A DNA stretch of 40,934 nucleotides, from contig JAUXNQ010000052.1 of the NCBI GenBank assembly GCA_030682715.1, forward strand, positions 1 to 40,934, given 5' to 3'. The stretch comes from Methylotenera sp. GTDB taxonomy: Bacteria; Pseudomonadota; Gammaproteobacteria; Burkholderiales; Methylophilaceae. Below, one piece after another: positions 17,415-26,089 of the stretch. Each line of letters starts with the position of its first letter. The first letter of the stretch is position 1. Under the pieces are notes generated by a model. That model worked only from the letters and a program-made list of their open reading frames with translations, was not told the origin of the DNA and searched no databases. A program made the position numbers and the translations under genes.

Positions 17415-17767
17415 GTTTTATTTTCTCTTTCAATCACCACTCCCAACGCCTTCAATCCTGGCAACACAGTAGGCTTAGCCACTTTAATCTTCACACTTAG
17501 CGCGTTAAACTCTTTCAGAATCAATTGGCATAGGTGTTCTGCAAGTTTTTCTACAAGCTGAAAGCTGTTTTCTTGTAGGGTTTCACGTATACGGTTAACC
17601 ACAGCGCCATAGTCGATGGTGTCGTTTACGTCGTCGCTTTGGCAGGCTTTGTTGAGGTCGTAGCCGATTTCTATGTCTAGGATAATGGTTTGCGGGATCA
17701 TGCGCTCCCACTCTGGTACGCCTAGTTTGGTTTGTACTTTAACTTCGCTTAAAAAAATGGTGTCCAT
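17411..17767 (-). CDS. folB: Dihydroneopterin aldolase FolB
   Basis: 118 residues, standard length. FolB converts 7,8-dihydroneopterin to 6-hydroxymethyl-dihydropterin and glycolaldehyde in folate synthesis. Family features are the start MDTIFLSEVKVQTKLGVPEWER, the substrate-binding segment DTIDYGAVVNRI, QLVEKLAEHLC, and KVAKPTVLPG with the conserved Lys near the end. In many betaproteobacteria folB lies beside plsY and tsaD, as here. A HEPN-like gene starts on its stop codon. Confidence 0.93.
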   Translation of the reverse strand: MDTIFLSEVKVQTKLGVPEWERMIPQTIILDIEIGYDLNKACQSDDVNDTIDYGAVVNRIRETLQENSFQLVEKLAEHLCQLILKEFNALSVKIKVAKPTVLPGLKALGVVIERENKT

Positions 17768-17785
17768 AAGCCTTATTTTCTTGTC

Positions 17786-17812
17786 GTCATTCCCGCGAAG
17801 GCGGGAATCCAG
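17786..17812. repeat. Minimal dRS3-like palindrome
   Basis: ATTCCCGC-GAAG-GCGGGAAT forms a perfect 8-bp stem with a 4-nt loop at 17789-17808, followed by CCAGT. It shares arms and flanks (GTCATTCCCGC, GCGGGAATCCAGT) with the larger element at 16294-16373, so the two are copies of one dispersed repeat. It lies in the folB-plsY divergent gap. Confidence 0.85.
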
Positions 17813-17905
17813 TAATATCTTGAATATTAAACCACAATTTATTAGTAATTGTGGGTATCACACATAGATTCGCGCTTAGCGTGGATGATAGTAAAGAGAG
17901 TTTAA

Positions 17906-18547
17906 ATGAATGAATTAGATTTTATTCCTGTCACGTTAGTGCCTGTTGTTTGGATTGTTGCTGCTTATTTGCTTGGCTCAATCGCATTTGGTATTTTAGT
18001 GAGTAAGTTATTTGGTTTGCCAGATCCGCGTACAATAGGTAGCGGCAATATCGGTGCGACAAATGTGGCGCGTAGCGGTAAGAAGTCCGCAGCCATTTTA
18101 ACTTTATTGGGTGATGTGTTTAAGGGCTGGTTTCCTGTGTGGTTGGCTTTACAGTCTGGGATGACAATGTGGGTAGTGGGTGCGGTAGGTTTAGCCGTGT
18201 TTTTTGGCCATCTATACCCAATTTATTATGGCTTTAAAGGTGGTAAGGGTGTTGCGACTGACTTAGGGGTCATGTTGGCTATCTCGCCTATGCTTGCTTT
18301 GGCGGCATTGTTGACTTGGGTGGTTGTGTTTGCAATCTCGCGCTATTCATCACTTGCTGCGTTGGCGGCGGCGGCGTTGGCGCCTGTGTATGCGTGGTTT
18401 TTACTAGCAAACGCAGATAATGCGATTGGTGTTTCCGATTATGTGTTGATGGTGTTAGTGATGTCTATTTTCTTGATATGGCGACACAGAAGTAACATCA
18501 AAAAGTTGTTGGATGGTACTGAATCAGGATTTGGTAAAAAGAAATAA
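17906..18547 (+). CDS. plsY: Glycerol-3-phosphate acyltransferase PlsY
   Basis: 213 residues. PlsY is an inner-membrane enzyme that transfers an acyl group from acyl-phosphate to glycerol-3-phosphate, the first step of phospholipid synthesis. Five to six hydrophobic segments are visible, with the three cytoplasmic family motifs: GSGNIGATNVARS, GHLYPIYYGFKGGKGVAT and, near the end, WRHRSNIKKLLDGTE. The ATG at 17906 follows AAAGAGAG. It converges with tsaD. Confidence 0.96.
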   Translation: MNELDFIPVTLVPVVWIVAAYLLGSIAFGILVSKLFGLPDPRTIGSGNIGATNVARSGKKSAAILTLLGDVFKGWFPVWLALQSGMTMWVVGAVGLAVFFGHLYPIYYGFKGGKGVATDLGVMLAISPMLALAALLTWVVVFAISRYSSLAALAAAALAPVYAWFLLANADNAIGVSDYVLMVLVMSIFLIWRHRSNIKKLLDGTESGFGKKK

Positions 18548-18580
18548 AATAATCACGCAGAAAAGTCATCATCACTTAGC

Positions 18581-18627
18581 CATCACGCCCTTAGTCATCA
18601 TTCTTGCTAATAGCGTGATGACTAAGG
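18581..18627. terminator. Inverted repeat between convergent plsY and tsaD
   Basis: CCTTAGTCATCA (18589-18600) and TGATGACTAAGG (18616-18627) form a perfect 12-bp stem with a 15-nt loop that overlaps the last codons of tsaD. An overlapping CATCACGC/GCGTGATG pair (18581-18588 with 18613-18620) could form an alternative fold. It may act as a shared terminator for the two convergent genes; there is no long T-run. Confidence 0.5.
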
Positions 18628-19674
18628 TGCTTGTAATTCACTCAAATTCCAACGCGGTTTTACGCTAAAGCTATAGTTCTTATCCACATTGTTTTGTATA
18701 GATTTATCTTGTATTGCTCTCACTTGCATTGCTTTTAAGCGCATTGCGCCAGCAAATGCAATCATCGCGCCGTTGTCGGTACAAAACTCTAAACGTGGGT
18801 AGCTTACTTTGCATAATTTTCGTTTAGTGGCTGCGTTTAGTTTTTCTCTTAATTTTGCGTTTGCACCTACGCCACCAGAAACAATTAGATTGTCTAAGCC
18901 TGTTTCCCGTAATGCGCTCATGCATTTAATCGTTAGCACTTCTGTTACAGCTTCTTGAAACTCGTAAGCGATATCCGCCCTAGTTTCAGCATCTAACGGT
19001 TGGTGTTGGTTCACTAATGTTAGTACAGAGGTTTTTAAGCCACTAAAGCTAAAGTTTAAATCGCCGCTATTAAGTAATGGGCGCGGTAATTTAAAGCGAG
19101 CTTTGCCAGTTTTTGCTAGGTTCGATAGTGCTGGGCCGCCAGGGTAGCCAAGCCCTAATAATTTTGCTGTTTTATCAAAGGCCTCACCTGCGGCATCATC
19201 CAGTGTGTCACCAAGCAGTTCATATTGGCCTATTCCATCAACCCGCATCAGTTGGCTATGCCCACCAGAAACCAATAAAGCAACAAATGGAAACGCTGGA
19301 GGGTTGTCTTCCAATAAAGGCGCTAATAAGTGGCCTTCGAGGTGATGCACGTTAATCGTGGGGATTTGTAGGCTGAACGCAAGTGACTCAGCAAAGCTTG
19401 TGCCTACTAATAATGCGCCAGATAGCCCAGGGCCTTGTGTATAAGCAATGGCGTCAATATCTTGCAATGTCTTTTTGGCATCTTTAAGTGCAAGTTCTGT
19501 CAGTGGCAGTACACGGCGAATATGGTCGCGTGACGCAAGTTCAGGGACTACGCCACCATATTCTGCATGCATCTCTACTTGTGAGTGTAGCGCATGCGAT
19601 AATAAGCCATTGTCCGTGTCGTATATGGCGATGCCTGTTTCGTCACACGATGATTCAATGCCTAAAACTAACAT
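18622..19674 (-). CDS. tsaD: tRNA threonylcarbamoyladenosine transferase subunit TsaD
   Basis: 350 residues. TsaD is the catalytic subunit that transfers threonylcarbamoyl to A37 of ANN-decoding tRNAs, with TsaB and TsaE. It begins [19 protein letters not shown]; the metal-binding HLEGH has His111 and His115; [31 protein letters not shown] and [13 protein letters not shown] are the other kinase-like (ASKHA) motifs. Normal length (about 335-345) plus a slightly extended tail. It diverges from rpsU, a common arrangement. Confidence 0.97.
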   Translation of the reverse strand: MLVLGIESSCDETGIAIYDTDNGLLSHALHSQVEMHAEYGGVVPELASRDHIRRVLPLTELALKDAKKTLQDIDAIAYTQGPGLSGALLVGTSFAESLAFSLQIPTINVHHLEGHLLAPLLEDNPPAFPFVALLVSGGHSQLMRVDGIGQYELLGDTLDDAAGEAFDKTAKLLGLGYPGGPALSNLAKTGKARFKLPRPLLNSGDLNFSFSGLKTSVLTLVNQHQPLDAETRADIAYEFQEAVTEVLTIKCMSALRETGLDNLIVSGGVGANAKLREKLNAATKRKLCKVSYPRLEFCTDNGAMIAFAGAMRLKAMQVRAIQDKSIQNNVDKNYSFSVKPRWNLSELQAP

Positions 19675-19733
19675 TTATTTTGGTCCATTTTTGTCTAAAA
19701 GTGCATTTTTATAACACAAAGCTATAAAAGTAA

Positions 19734-19762
19734 TTGAATAAAAGTAATTATACGATTAAAAT
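19734..19762 (+). promoter_or_regulatory. Candidate sigma-70 promoter for rpsU-yqeY
   Basis: TTGAAT and TAAAAT are separated by exactly 17 bp, 83 bp upstream of the rpsU ATG, in the 171-bp tsaD-rpsU divergent gap. Identified by eye. Confidence 0.5.
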
Positions 19763-19845
19763 GGTGGACTTTTCTCAAGTTGATAAGCTTTGTTTGGCGC
19801 ACTTGAGCATCACCTAATTAAATTGTTGCAGATAAGAGAGAATGA

Positions 19846-20058
19846 ATGTCTAGTGTACGCGTAAAAGAAAATGAGCCGTTTGACGTTGCTCTACGTCGCT
19901 TTAAGCGCCTAATTGAAAAAACTGGTCTATTGAATGATCTTCGCGCTCGCGAATTTTACGAGAAACCAACTTGGGAACGTAAACGTAAAGCTGCTGCTGC
20001 TGTTAAGCGTCAATATCGTCGCTTGATGAAGCAAACTTTACCAGCAAAATTGTACTAA
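19846..20058 (+). CDS. rpsU: 30S ribosomal protein S21
   Basis: 70 residues. S21 is a small basic protein near the anti-Shine-Dalgarno end of 16S rRNA. The sequence [18 protein letters not shown] and the basic C-terminus ([15 protein letters not shown]) are typical. An ATG four bases upstream is out of frame; the chosen ATG at 19846 follows AAGAGAG. It starts the macromolecular-synthesis cluster with yqeY, dnaG and rpoD. Confidence 0.97.
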   Translation: MSSVRVKENEPFDVALRRFKRLIEKTGLLNDLRAREFYEKPTWERKRKAAAAVKRQYRRLMKQTLPAKLY

Positions 20059-20082
20059 AAAACTGTAAGTAGAGTTATTAGC

Positions 20083-20526
20083 ATGTCGTTAAAAGCTCAG
20101 ATAACTGAGGACATGAAAACCGCGATGCGCGCTAAAGATGGCGTGCGTTTGGGAGCAATACGTTTATTACAAGCGGCTATTAAACAGCGTGAAGTGGATG
20201 AACGTATTGAATTAGATGACAGCAATGTAATAGCTGTGATTGAGAAAATGCTCAAACAGCGTCGGGATTCTATAGCAGCGTATGAGTCAGCTAATCGTCA
20301 TGATTTGGCTGATGTAGAAAATTTTGAAGTCACCGTGCTGCAAACTTATTTACCACAGCAACTCACTGAAGATGAGATTAAAGCCATCTTGGAAAAAGTT
20401 GTGGTCGAGTCAGGCGCTGCTGGTATTAAAGACATGGGCAAGGTAATGGCAGAAATTAAGCCATTGGTCGCTGGCCGTGCTGATATGGGTAAAATATCTG
20501 GATTGATTAAAACTCGTTTAGGTTAA
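20083..20526 (+). CDS. yqeY: GatB/YqeY domain protein
   Basis: 147 residues. A single YqeY domain, related to the C-terminal tRNA-binding tail of GatB: MSLKAQITEDMKTAMRAKD, RLGAIRLLQAAIKQREVDE, YLPQQLTEDEIKAIL, and DMGKVMAEIKPLVAGRADM. The role is uncertain; a tRNA or amidotransferase link is suggested by the family. It is 24 bp after rpsU, so the two are co-transcribed, and is followed by a terminator that partly insulates dnaG. Confidence 0.93.
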   Translation: MSLKAQITEDMKTAMRAKDGVRLGAIRLLQAAIKQREVDERIELDDSNVIAVIEKMLKQRRDSIAAYESANRHDLADVENFEVTVLQTYLPQQLTEDEIKAILEKVVVESGAAGIKDMGKVMAEIKPLVAGRADMGKISGLIKTRLG

Positions 20527-20556
20527 CCCGTAGCAATAGAAGCAAGTAGACATTAC

Positions 20557-20579
20557 AAGGAGCGATAAGCTCCTTTTTT
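20557..20579 (+). terminator. Rho-independent terminator between yqeY and dnaG
   Basis: The stem AAGGAGC/GCTCCTT with a GATAA loop is followed by TTTTTT. In the classic rpsU-dnaG-rpoD operon an attenuating terminator also lies before dnaG, so this may set the lower expression of the primase. Confidence 0.85.
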
Positions 20580-20650
20580 GTTTTTAAAAGATTGCGCTAG
20601 AATGGCTAGCAAATTCTATTAACGTAGTTATTTTAGCTAAAGCGGACACT

Positions 20651-22390
20651 TTGATACCTGAAAGTTTTATTCAAGAGTTGCTAAATCGCGTTGATATTGT
20701 CGATGTGATTGATAAAAGTGTGCCGCTAAAAAAAGCAGGCGCCAATTATTCTGCCTGCTGTCCGTTTCATAATGAAAAATCCCCCAGCTTTACAGTAAGT
20801 CCTACTAAACAGTTTTATCATTGTTTTGGCTGTGGCGCACACGGCACTTCAATTGGTTTTATGATGGAGTATCAAGGGCTTAGCTTTGTTGATGCGATTC
20901 ATGATTTAGCCAAAATGGTGGGGATGACCGTGCCGCAAGAGGTACGCGATAGCGACAAGCCAGCACCTAAAGTGGTTGTTGGCTTGCAAGATGCGTTACA
21001 AGAAGCGGCTAATTTTTATAAAGCGGAGCTAAAAAAATCACCGCGTGCTATTGAGTATTTAAAAGCGCGTGGACTAAGTGGCCAAGTCGCGGCTAAGTTT
21101 CAGGTGGGGTATGCGCCTGCTGGTTGGCAAAATCTACAAAGTGTTTTTCCGCATTATGAGAATGAGGCATTAACAGTAGCGGGTTTGGTGGTAGAGAACG
21201 AGCAAGGTCGTCGTTATGACCGATTCCGCGATCGCATCATGTTTCCTATTCATGATCAAAAAGGTCAGGTTATTGGCTTTGGTGGCCGTGTCATTAACCC
21301 AGAAGATACGCCTAAATATTACAACTCACCAGAAACACCATTGTTTCAAAAAGGGCATGAGTTGTATGGCTTGTTTTTGGCGCGCAGAGCCATCCGTGAT
21401 GCAGGCCGTGCCTTGGTGGTAGAAGGGTATATGGACGTAGTCGCATTGGCGCAATATGGCATTGAGTATGCGGTGGCTGCGCTAGGTACGGCAACAACGC
21501 CTTACCATATTACAAAGTTGATGCGCCAAGCGGATGAGATTGTATTTTGCTTTGATGGCGATAACGCGGGGCGTACTGCGGCATGGCGTGCGGCAATGAA
21601 TGCTTTACCTGCGCTAACTGATGGTTTGAAGCTATCATTTTTATTTCTTCCTAAAGAGCATGATCCAGACTCTTACGTACGTGAATTTGGTAAAGAAAGG
21701 TTTGAAGCTGAAATTAAATCGGCAATGCCGTTGTCTCAGTATATTCTGCAACATTTAAGTGAAAACAATGCCTTGCAAAGTCAGGAAGATCGCGTGCGAT
21801 TTCTAAATGAGGCTGAGCCTATCATGCAACAGATTGGCGCACCGCGCAGTGCAATGTATTTGCGCAAAAAGGTGGCTGAGTTGGCGCAATTATCACCAGA
21901 TGAAATGCAGGCGTTGTTAAAGTTGCCCAGTTTAAATAAAACGCGAGTACAGGCTAAGCCAAAATTGACACGTACAACAGTGTCCTTGCAAAAGCGCTTT
22001 GGTTTAATGTTGTTGATGCATCCAGCGCTGGCGCAGAAAGATGATTTAAGTTTATTAGATGAGCGGGATGATACGGATATTTTATTGCGGCAGGTGATTG
22101 AAATTTGCCTGATGCATCCCCATTCTAAGCCTGCGGTATTGTTGCGTGAGTTGGAAAAAAACATTGACGCAAGCGTTTTGCAAGAATTGCAGCGAGAGTT
22201 AACGTTGCTGGATGATACGCTTGATCAAGCGAAAGAGGTTGCAGGTGCTCGCCAGCAGTTGCAGGCAGTGCATACGCAACGCCAAGGTGCATCATTATTG
22301 GCACGAATCAGTGAAAAACCTTTGAGCGCTTTAACTGCTGATGAAATTGCGCTATTGAAATCTGTTGGTAGTAAACCCCAGCCAAAATAA
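20651..22390 (+). CDS. dnaG: DNA primase DnaG
   Basis: 579 residues from a TTG start at 20651 (MIPESFIQELLNRVDIVDVI matches the family N-terminus exactly; no better ATG exists). DnaG makes RNA primers at the fork. The CHC2 zinc finger has Cys37, His40, Cys58 and Cys61 (CPFH ... CFGC). The TOPRIM core carries VVEGYMDVVALAQYG and FCFDGDNAGRTAA. The C-terminal DnaB-interacting part (about 430-579) is divergent, as usual. The TTG start and the preceding terminator fit the low expression typical of primase. Confidence 0.97.
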   Translation: MIPESFIQELLNRVDIVDVIDKSVPLKKAGANYSACCPFHNEKSPSFTVSPTKQFYHCFGCGAHGTSIGFMMEYQGLSFVDAIHDLAKMVGMTVPQEVRDSDKPAPKVVVGLQDALQEAANFYKAELKKSPRAIEYLKARGLSGQVAAKFQVGYAPAGWQNLQSVFPHYENEALTVAGLVVENEQGRRYDRFRDRIMFPIHDQKGQVIGFGGRVINPEDTPKYYNSPETPLFQKGHELYGLFLARRAIRDAGRALVVEGYMDVVALAQYGIEYAVAALGTATTPYHITKLMRQADEIVFCFDGDNAGRTAAWRAAMNALPALTDGLKLSFLFLPKEHDPDSYVREFGKERFEAEIKSAMPLSQYILQHLSENNALQSQEDRVRFLNEAEPIMQQIGAPRSAMYLRKKVAELAQLSPDEMQALLKLPSLNKTRVQAKPKLTRTTVSLQKRFGLMLLMHPALAQKDDLSLLDERDDTDILLRQVIEICLMHPHSKPAVLLRELEKNIDASVLQELQRELTLLDDTLDQAKEVAGARQQLQAVHTQRQGASLLARISEKPLSALTADEIALLKSVGSKPQPK

Positions 22391-22400
22391 GGCTATATTC

Positions 22401-22409
22401 TGTTATAAT
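22401..22409 (+). promoter_or_regulatory. Extended -10 promoter candidate for rpoD
   Basis: TGTTATAAT is a consensus TATAAT preceded by a TGn extension, 75 bp upstream of the rpoD ATG in the dnaG-rpoD gap. No good -35 is seen at the expected distance, which is compatible with an extended -10 promoter giving rpoD its own start. Confidence 0.5.
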
Positions 22410-22483
22410 GCTCGGTTACGGTAATCTTATTTATCATGTGTGATGTATGCGTCATGGTAGAGCTAAAATTTTAGAGGTAAGAC

Positions 22484-24421
22484 ATGGCAAGACCAAAGAA
22501 AAGTGATCAACAAGCTGAAAAAAATGCAGAAAACTACGTTCGCCCAGAACTGCAAGAGGTCAGCGCTGAAGAGCGTCGCATTCGTCTTAAAAGCTTAATC
22601 GTATTAGGTAAGGAGCGCGGCTACCTGACTTATGCTGAGATTAACGATCACTTGCCTGATGACGTTCAAGGTTCTGAGCAGATTGATGGCATTATCGGCA
22701 TGATTAACGACATGGGTATTCAGGTGTATGAAGAAACACCAGATGCCGAAGCATTGTTAATGTCTGACGCACCTCCAGCCGTGACTGATGATGACGCTGT
22801 TGAAGAAGCTGAACAAGCACTTGCAACGGTAGACTCAGAGTTTGGCCGTACTACCGACCCAGTGCGTATGTATATGCGCGAAATGGGTACCGTTGATTTG
22901 CTCACACGCGAAAGCGAAATTGAGATTGCACGCCGTATTGAAGATGGTCTAAAGCATATGGTACAAGCGATTGCTGCTTGTCCTACTACGATTGCCGCTT
23001 TGTTGGAAATGGTAGATAAAGTTGAGCGCGATGAGTTAAGCGTAGATGATTTAGTCGATGGTTTAATCGATGCTGATATCGGTTTAGACGATGCGATGAC
23101 GGAAGAAACGCCAGAAGAAGAAGAGCCTGAGGCTGATGAAGAAGAAGATGACGGCGATGAAGATGGTGCAAAAGCCGCTGCTATCTCTGCCGAAGCATTA
23201 GCTAAGCTTAAAGAAGAGCTACTCAAACGTTTTGAAGTAGTGCGTGCAGCACACCAAAAAATGACAGTGATTTTGCCAGTTAAAGGTTCGCAAGACCCTG
23301 AGTATCTAGCATTGTTGTCTGAAATCCTTCTTGAATTAACAGCATTCCGTTTTTCACCGAAGCAAGTTGAAAGCCTATGCGATCAAGTGCGTGGCTTAGT
23401 AGAAACTGTACGTGGACATGAGCGTAAAGTGCTGGACTTCTGTGTTGAAAAAGCAGGTATGCCACGTCCGTACTTTATTAAATCGTTTCCAGGGAATGAA
23501 AGTAATTTAGCTTGGTTAGAAGAAGAGCTTAAAGCTGACAAACCATACAATGAAAAATTGGCGCGCTTTAATCACTCAATTTTAGACCAACAGCAACGTA
23601 TTATTGATTTAGAAACTAAAGTTGGTATTTCAGCGAAAGAGCTAAAAGAAATCAATAAACAAATGACCACCGGCGAGGCACGTGCACGCCGTGCTAAGCG
23701 TGAAATGATTGAAGCAAACTTACGTTTGGTGATTTCTATCGCTAAGAAATATACAAACCGTGGTTTACAGTTCTTGGACTTGATTCAAGAAGGTAATATT
23801 GGCTTGATGAAAGCGGTTGATAAATTTGAATACCGTCGCGGTTTTAAATTCTCAACTTATGCAACGTGGTGGATCCGCCAGGCCATTACTCGTAGTATTG
23901 CCGACCAAGCACGTACTATCCGTATTCCTGTACACATGATTGAAACGATTAATAAAATGAATCGTATCAGTCGCCAAATTCTGCAAGAAACTGGTGTTGA
24001 GCCAGACCCAGCATTGCTAGCTGAGAAAATGGAAATGCCTGAAGACAAGATTCGTAAAATCTTGAAAATCAGTAAAGAACCAATTTCAATGGAAACGCCA
24101 ATTGGCGATGATGAAGATTCTCACTTAGGTGACTTTATTGAAGACAGTACGACATTGGCACCAGTGGATGCCGCTGTTTATGCAAGCTTACGCGATGCAA
24201 CAAGTGAAGTGCTAGAATCATTAACACCGCGTGAAGCAAAAGTATTACGTATGCGCTTTGGTATTGAAATGAACACAGACCATACGCTAGAAGAAGTAGG
24301 TAAGCAATTTGATGTAACGCGTGAGCGTATTAGACAAATTGAAGCGAAGGCGCTACGCAAGTTGCGCCATCCAACTCGTTCAGAAAGATTAAGAAGCTTC
24401 TTAGAAACTGGACAAGATTAG
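22484..24421 (+). CDS. rpoD: RNA polymerase primary sigma factor RpoD (sigma-70)
   Basis: 645 residues. Region 1.1 is at the start, then region 1.2 ([19 protein letters not shown]). The non-conserved region includes a very acidic stretch (about 205-230, [18 protein letters not shown]). Regions 2.1-2.4 follow ([60 protein letters not shown]), then region 3 ([14 protein letters not shown]), and region 4 ending in the HTH of 4.2 ([20 protein letters not shown]). Ribosome-binding site AGAGGTAAG before the ATG. Last gene of the rpsU-dnaG-rpoD cluster. Confidence 0.98.
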   Translation: MARPKKSDQQAEKNAENYVRPELQEVSAEERRIRLKSLIVLGKERGYLTYAEINDHLPDDVQGSEQIDGIIGMINDMGIQVYEETPDAEALLMSDAPPAVTDDDAVEEAEQALATVDSEFGRTTDPVRMYMREMGTVDLLTRESEIEIARRIEDGLKHMVQAIAACPTTIAALLEMVDKVERDELSVDDLVDGLIDADIGLDDAMTEETPEEEEPEADEEEDDGDEDGAKAAAISAEALAKLKEELLKRFEVVRAAHQKMTVILPVKGSQDPEYLALLSEILLELTAFRFSPKQVESLCDQVRGLVETVRGHERKVLDFCVEKAGMPRPYFIKSFPGNESNLAWLEEELKADKPYNEKLARFNHSILDQQQRIIDLETKVGISAKELKEINKQMTTGEARARRAKREMIEANLRLVISIAKKYTNRGLQFLDLIQEGNIGLMKAVDKFEYRRGFKFSTYATWWIRQAITRSIADQARTIRIPVHMIETINKMNRISRQILQETGVEPDPALLAEKMEMPEDKIRKILKISKEPISMETPIGDDEDSHLGDFIEDSTTLAPVDAAVYASLRDATSEVLESLTPREAKVLRMRFGIEMNTDHTLEEVGKQFDVTRERIRQIEAKALRKLRHPTRSERLRSFLETGQD

Positions 24422-24438
24422 TTTAAAATAACGACTTC

Positions 24439-24465
24439 AAAAGTTTAGGCCCCTTAGCTCATGCT
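24439..24465 (+). repeat. Partial copy of the tRNA-Ile 5' end
   Basis: AAAAGTTTAGGCCCC and the following TTAGCTCATGCT repeat, with one missing A, the leader and first 17 bases of the split tRNA-Ile at 24615-24640. The copy then diverges (CTTCTGAAG), so it cannot be a functional tRNA. The matching 5' leader shows that the duplication extended upstream of the gene. Confidence 0.85.
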
Positions 24466-24623
24466 CTTCTGAAGTGTCTTCTCGGTTTTCAGATAGGTTT
24501 CATGTGCTTAGGTACATAAAGAAGTAAAAAGTAATTTGAAATACTGAAACATCATTAATTTTTTAGTTTCAGAAAAGAATAATTGTGGGTAAATGTTATA
24601 AAATGCCCACGATAAAAGTTTAA

Positions 24624-24916
24624 GGCCCCTTAGCTCATGCTTGGTTAGAGCAGCGGACTCATATGTAAATGTGCCATATACGTGGAAACTGTATATGGGA
24701 TGGTGTCAAATTCGGTGAAACCTGACGGCAGTGATGCACAAGGCAATGCCGAGCGAAGCTTCAAATAGAAATGTTTGTTGAACGTGTAGAGACTAGACGG
24801 CACCCACCTAAAGCAATCGTAATGGTTGTTATGGTGAAGGCATAGTCCAGGGAGGCGGGAAACCGTCACAAACCAGAATCCGTTGGTACTGTGTTCGACT
24901 CACAGAGGGGCCACCA
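24624..24916 (+). tRNA. ileX: tRNA-Ile(CAU) interrupted by a group I intron
   Basis: Exon 1 is 24624-24662 and exon 2 is 24877-24916. Joined, they give a 79-nt tRNA with CCA encoded: acceptor GGCCCCT/AGGGGCC, D arm GCTC/GAGC, anticodon arm GCGGA/TCCGT with loop CTCATAA (anticodon CAT), and T arm CTGTG/CACAG. Acceptor and arms match the minor isoleucine tRNA whose CAU anticodon is modified to lysidine by TilS, not elongator or initiator tRNA-Met. The 214-nt insertion sits directly after the anticodon, so splicing is needed for function. A hairpin terminator follows. Confidence 0.93.
24663..24876 (+). ncRNA. Group I self-splicing intron (Azoarcus tRNA-Ile type)
   Basis: 214 nt, no ORF. The internal guide GTG (24671-24673) can pair with the exon end CAT, giving the U-G wobble at the 5' splice site, and the intron ends in G at 24876. 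Helices seen: P2 CCATATAC/GTATATGG closed by a GAAA loop; P3 GGTGTC (24702-24707) with GGCACC (24799-24804); P4 TTCGG/CCGAG; P6 TTCAA/TTGAA; P7 GACTA (24791-24795) with TAGTC (24843-24847); P8 CACC/GGTG; P9 GGCGG-GAAA-CCGTC. Segments such as ATGGTGTCAAATTCGG, GTAGAGACTAGACGGCACCC and GTGAAGGCATAGTCCAGGGA agree with the well-known Azoarcus intron (about 205 nt) in the same tRNA at the same place. Confidence 0.95.
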
Positions 24917-24923
24917 ATTAAAG

Positions 24924-24959
24924 ACGACTTAGGGAGAGATCTCTGGGTCGTATTTTGTT
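24924..24959 (+). terminator. Terminator after tRNA-Ile
   Basis: ACGACTTAGGG pairs with CTCTGGGTCGT (with G-T wobbles) around AGAGAT, followed by ATTTTGTTT. It starts 8 bp after the CCA end. Confidence 0.7.
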
Positions 24960-25093
24960 TCTAATGTCGCCATTTGACATCTTTTCTTGTTTATTACTTT
25001 TTAAAATATTAAATTAAAACATTGCTCTTCTGAATCCGCTGATTAGCTTTAGCAGTTGTGGCACATTTCGATACTTAACTGATTGAATCATCA

Positions 25094-25570
25094 CTAGTTT
25101 GATAACGAATTTTTAACTGAAATGCGCTTTATGGTGGGTTTAGACTTCCATTTTACACGCCAGCTAATCATACCTAAGCCTGCCAGCAACAAGGCATATG
25201 CCTCTGGCTCAGGCACAGCAATCATGGTGCCTATTGCCACTGCGCATTGTGGGCAATCATCCTGTGAAAACATGCCCGGGTCCAGCGGGTCATTCAGCCT
25301 TAAATATCCTCTTTCCCTGTACTCTAGACCAGAGTAGGTTCCAGGCGTACTTAAATCAAATGGCGAGATAATGTCGTCAATATTATTCGCGCTAACAGAA
25401 AAGTAAAACTCCCGATCTAGCACATTGCCTATGTAGAACATCTTGCTGAATTCCACGTAAGTTTGAGTGCTAGGCGCGTAATGGTAAAAGGTTGTTGCGG
25501 CATCATAAAGCGTGCATTTGTATAGAGATGAAGATAAATTTTTACAAAGACTTAAACGATTAAGTGCGCA
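25094..25570 (-). pseudogene. 5'-truncated PEP-CTERM protein gene
   Basis: The C-terminus has a clear PEP-CTERM sorting signal: VPEPEAYALLLAGLG, a short hydrophobic stretch ending in a WRVKWKSK basic tail. These signals direct proteins to exosortase and are usually found with exopolysaccharide systems. The open frame extends back from the GTG at 25456 to a stop at 25571-25573 (CALNRLSLCK, then TTFYHYAPSTQTYVEFSKMF), but that stretch contains no ATG, GTG or TTG start and no signal peptide, which a PEP-CTERM protein requires. The gene has therefore lost its 5' end. No exosortase gene is in the window. Confidence 0.65.
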
Positions 25571-25650
25571 TTAACTCTTTAAACTTACCGTTTAAGCCGA
25601 ATGTGTAATAAATACCTGTTATTAATATCTCAAAGCCATGAATACCAATA

Positions 25651-25842
25651 CTAGAGGCGAATAGGAGGTAGGTAGCCACCAGGAATAATGCCAAAAACAG
25701 ATAGCACGATAAGAATCAGTAAGACGATGAATAGTACACGTACGATTTGTGCAACAGGCGCTGGCAAAGGTAGCATGCTAATTAGCCACCATATGAGTCC
25801 AAAAACGACCAAATAGACGATGAGATTGATGATTAAGTTCAT
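25651..25842 (-). CDS. Small hydrophobic membrane protein (Thivi_2564-like)
   Basis: 63 residues from the ATG at 25842, chosen because GGAGG lies 6 bases upstream; the frame is open further up but without such a site. Two membrane helices: about 4-25 (NLIIVYLVV-like, FGLIWWLISML) and about 34-54 (VRVLFIVLLILIVLSVFGI), separated by PLPAPVAQI, and a short PGGYLPPIRL tail. The architecture matches small Thivi_2564-family membrane proteins of unknown function common in proteobacteria. Monocistronic by context. Confidence 0.75.
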   Translation of the reverse strand: MNLIINLIVYLVVFGLIWWLISMLPLPAPVAQIVRVLFIVLLILIVLSVFGIIPGGYLPPIRL

Positions 25843-26078
25843 TATTCCTCCAAATGTTAAAAATAGATGCATGCGACATGCATTAAGCAATTGCGTTTGC
25901 AATCTACACGCAACGCCCAAATCTATTAACGATTATCAAAAATAATATATTGCACTTCTGAGCGATATTTTAATGTGGCTTACATCACATATGCGTTTAT
26001 GAATTAGCTAAAAATCTTGAATTTACCTAAAAATAGCCGTTTACTTCAATAAATATCTCTCCCTCTTGGTTTAGTAAA
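25843..26078. other. Gene-free stretch left of the insertion sequence
   Basis: About 240 bp upstream of the small membrane protein gene and left of the insertion sequence. It must hold that gene's promoter, but no clear -35/-10 pair stands out. The sequence is AT-rich with short AAAAAT-type runs. Nothing else is recognised. Confidence 0.4.
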
Positions 26079-26089
26079 GATTGAATTGC

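Noticed and set aside
22720-23226. 168-codon Ser-rich minus-strand frame inside rpoD
   Set aside because: Antisense shadow of the acidic and repetitive part of rpoD; Ser runs mirror Glu/Asp codons.
24645-24869. 74-codon minus-strand frame across the tRNA intron
   Set aside because: It lies antisense to the group I intron core, whose conservation is explained by RNA structure; no protein family resemblance or ribosome-binding site.
24624-24916. Reading the split tRNA as tRNA-Met
   Set aside because: The CAU anticodon alone would allow it, but acceptor GGCCCCT/AGGGGCC and overall sequence match the lysidine-modified tRNA-Ile type, as in the Azoarcus host tRNA.
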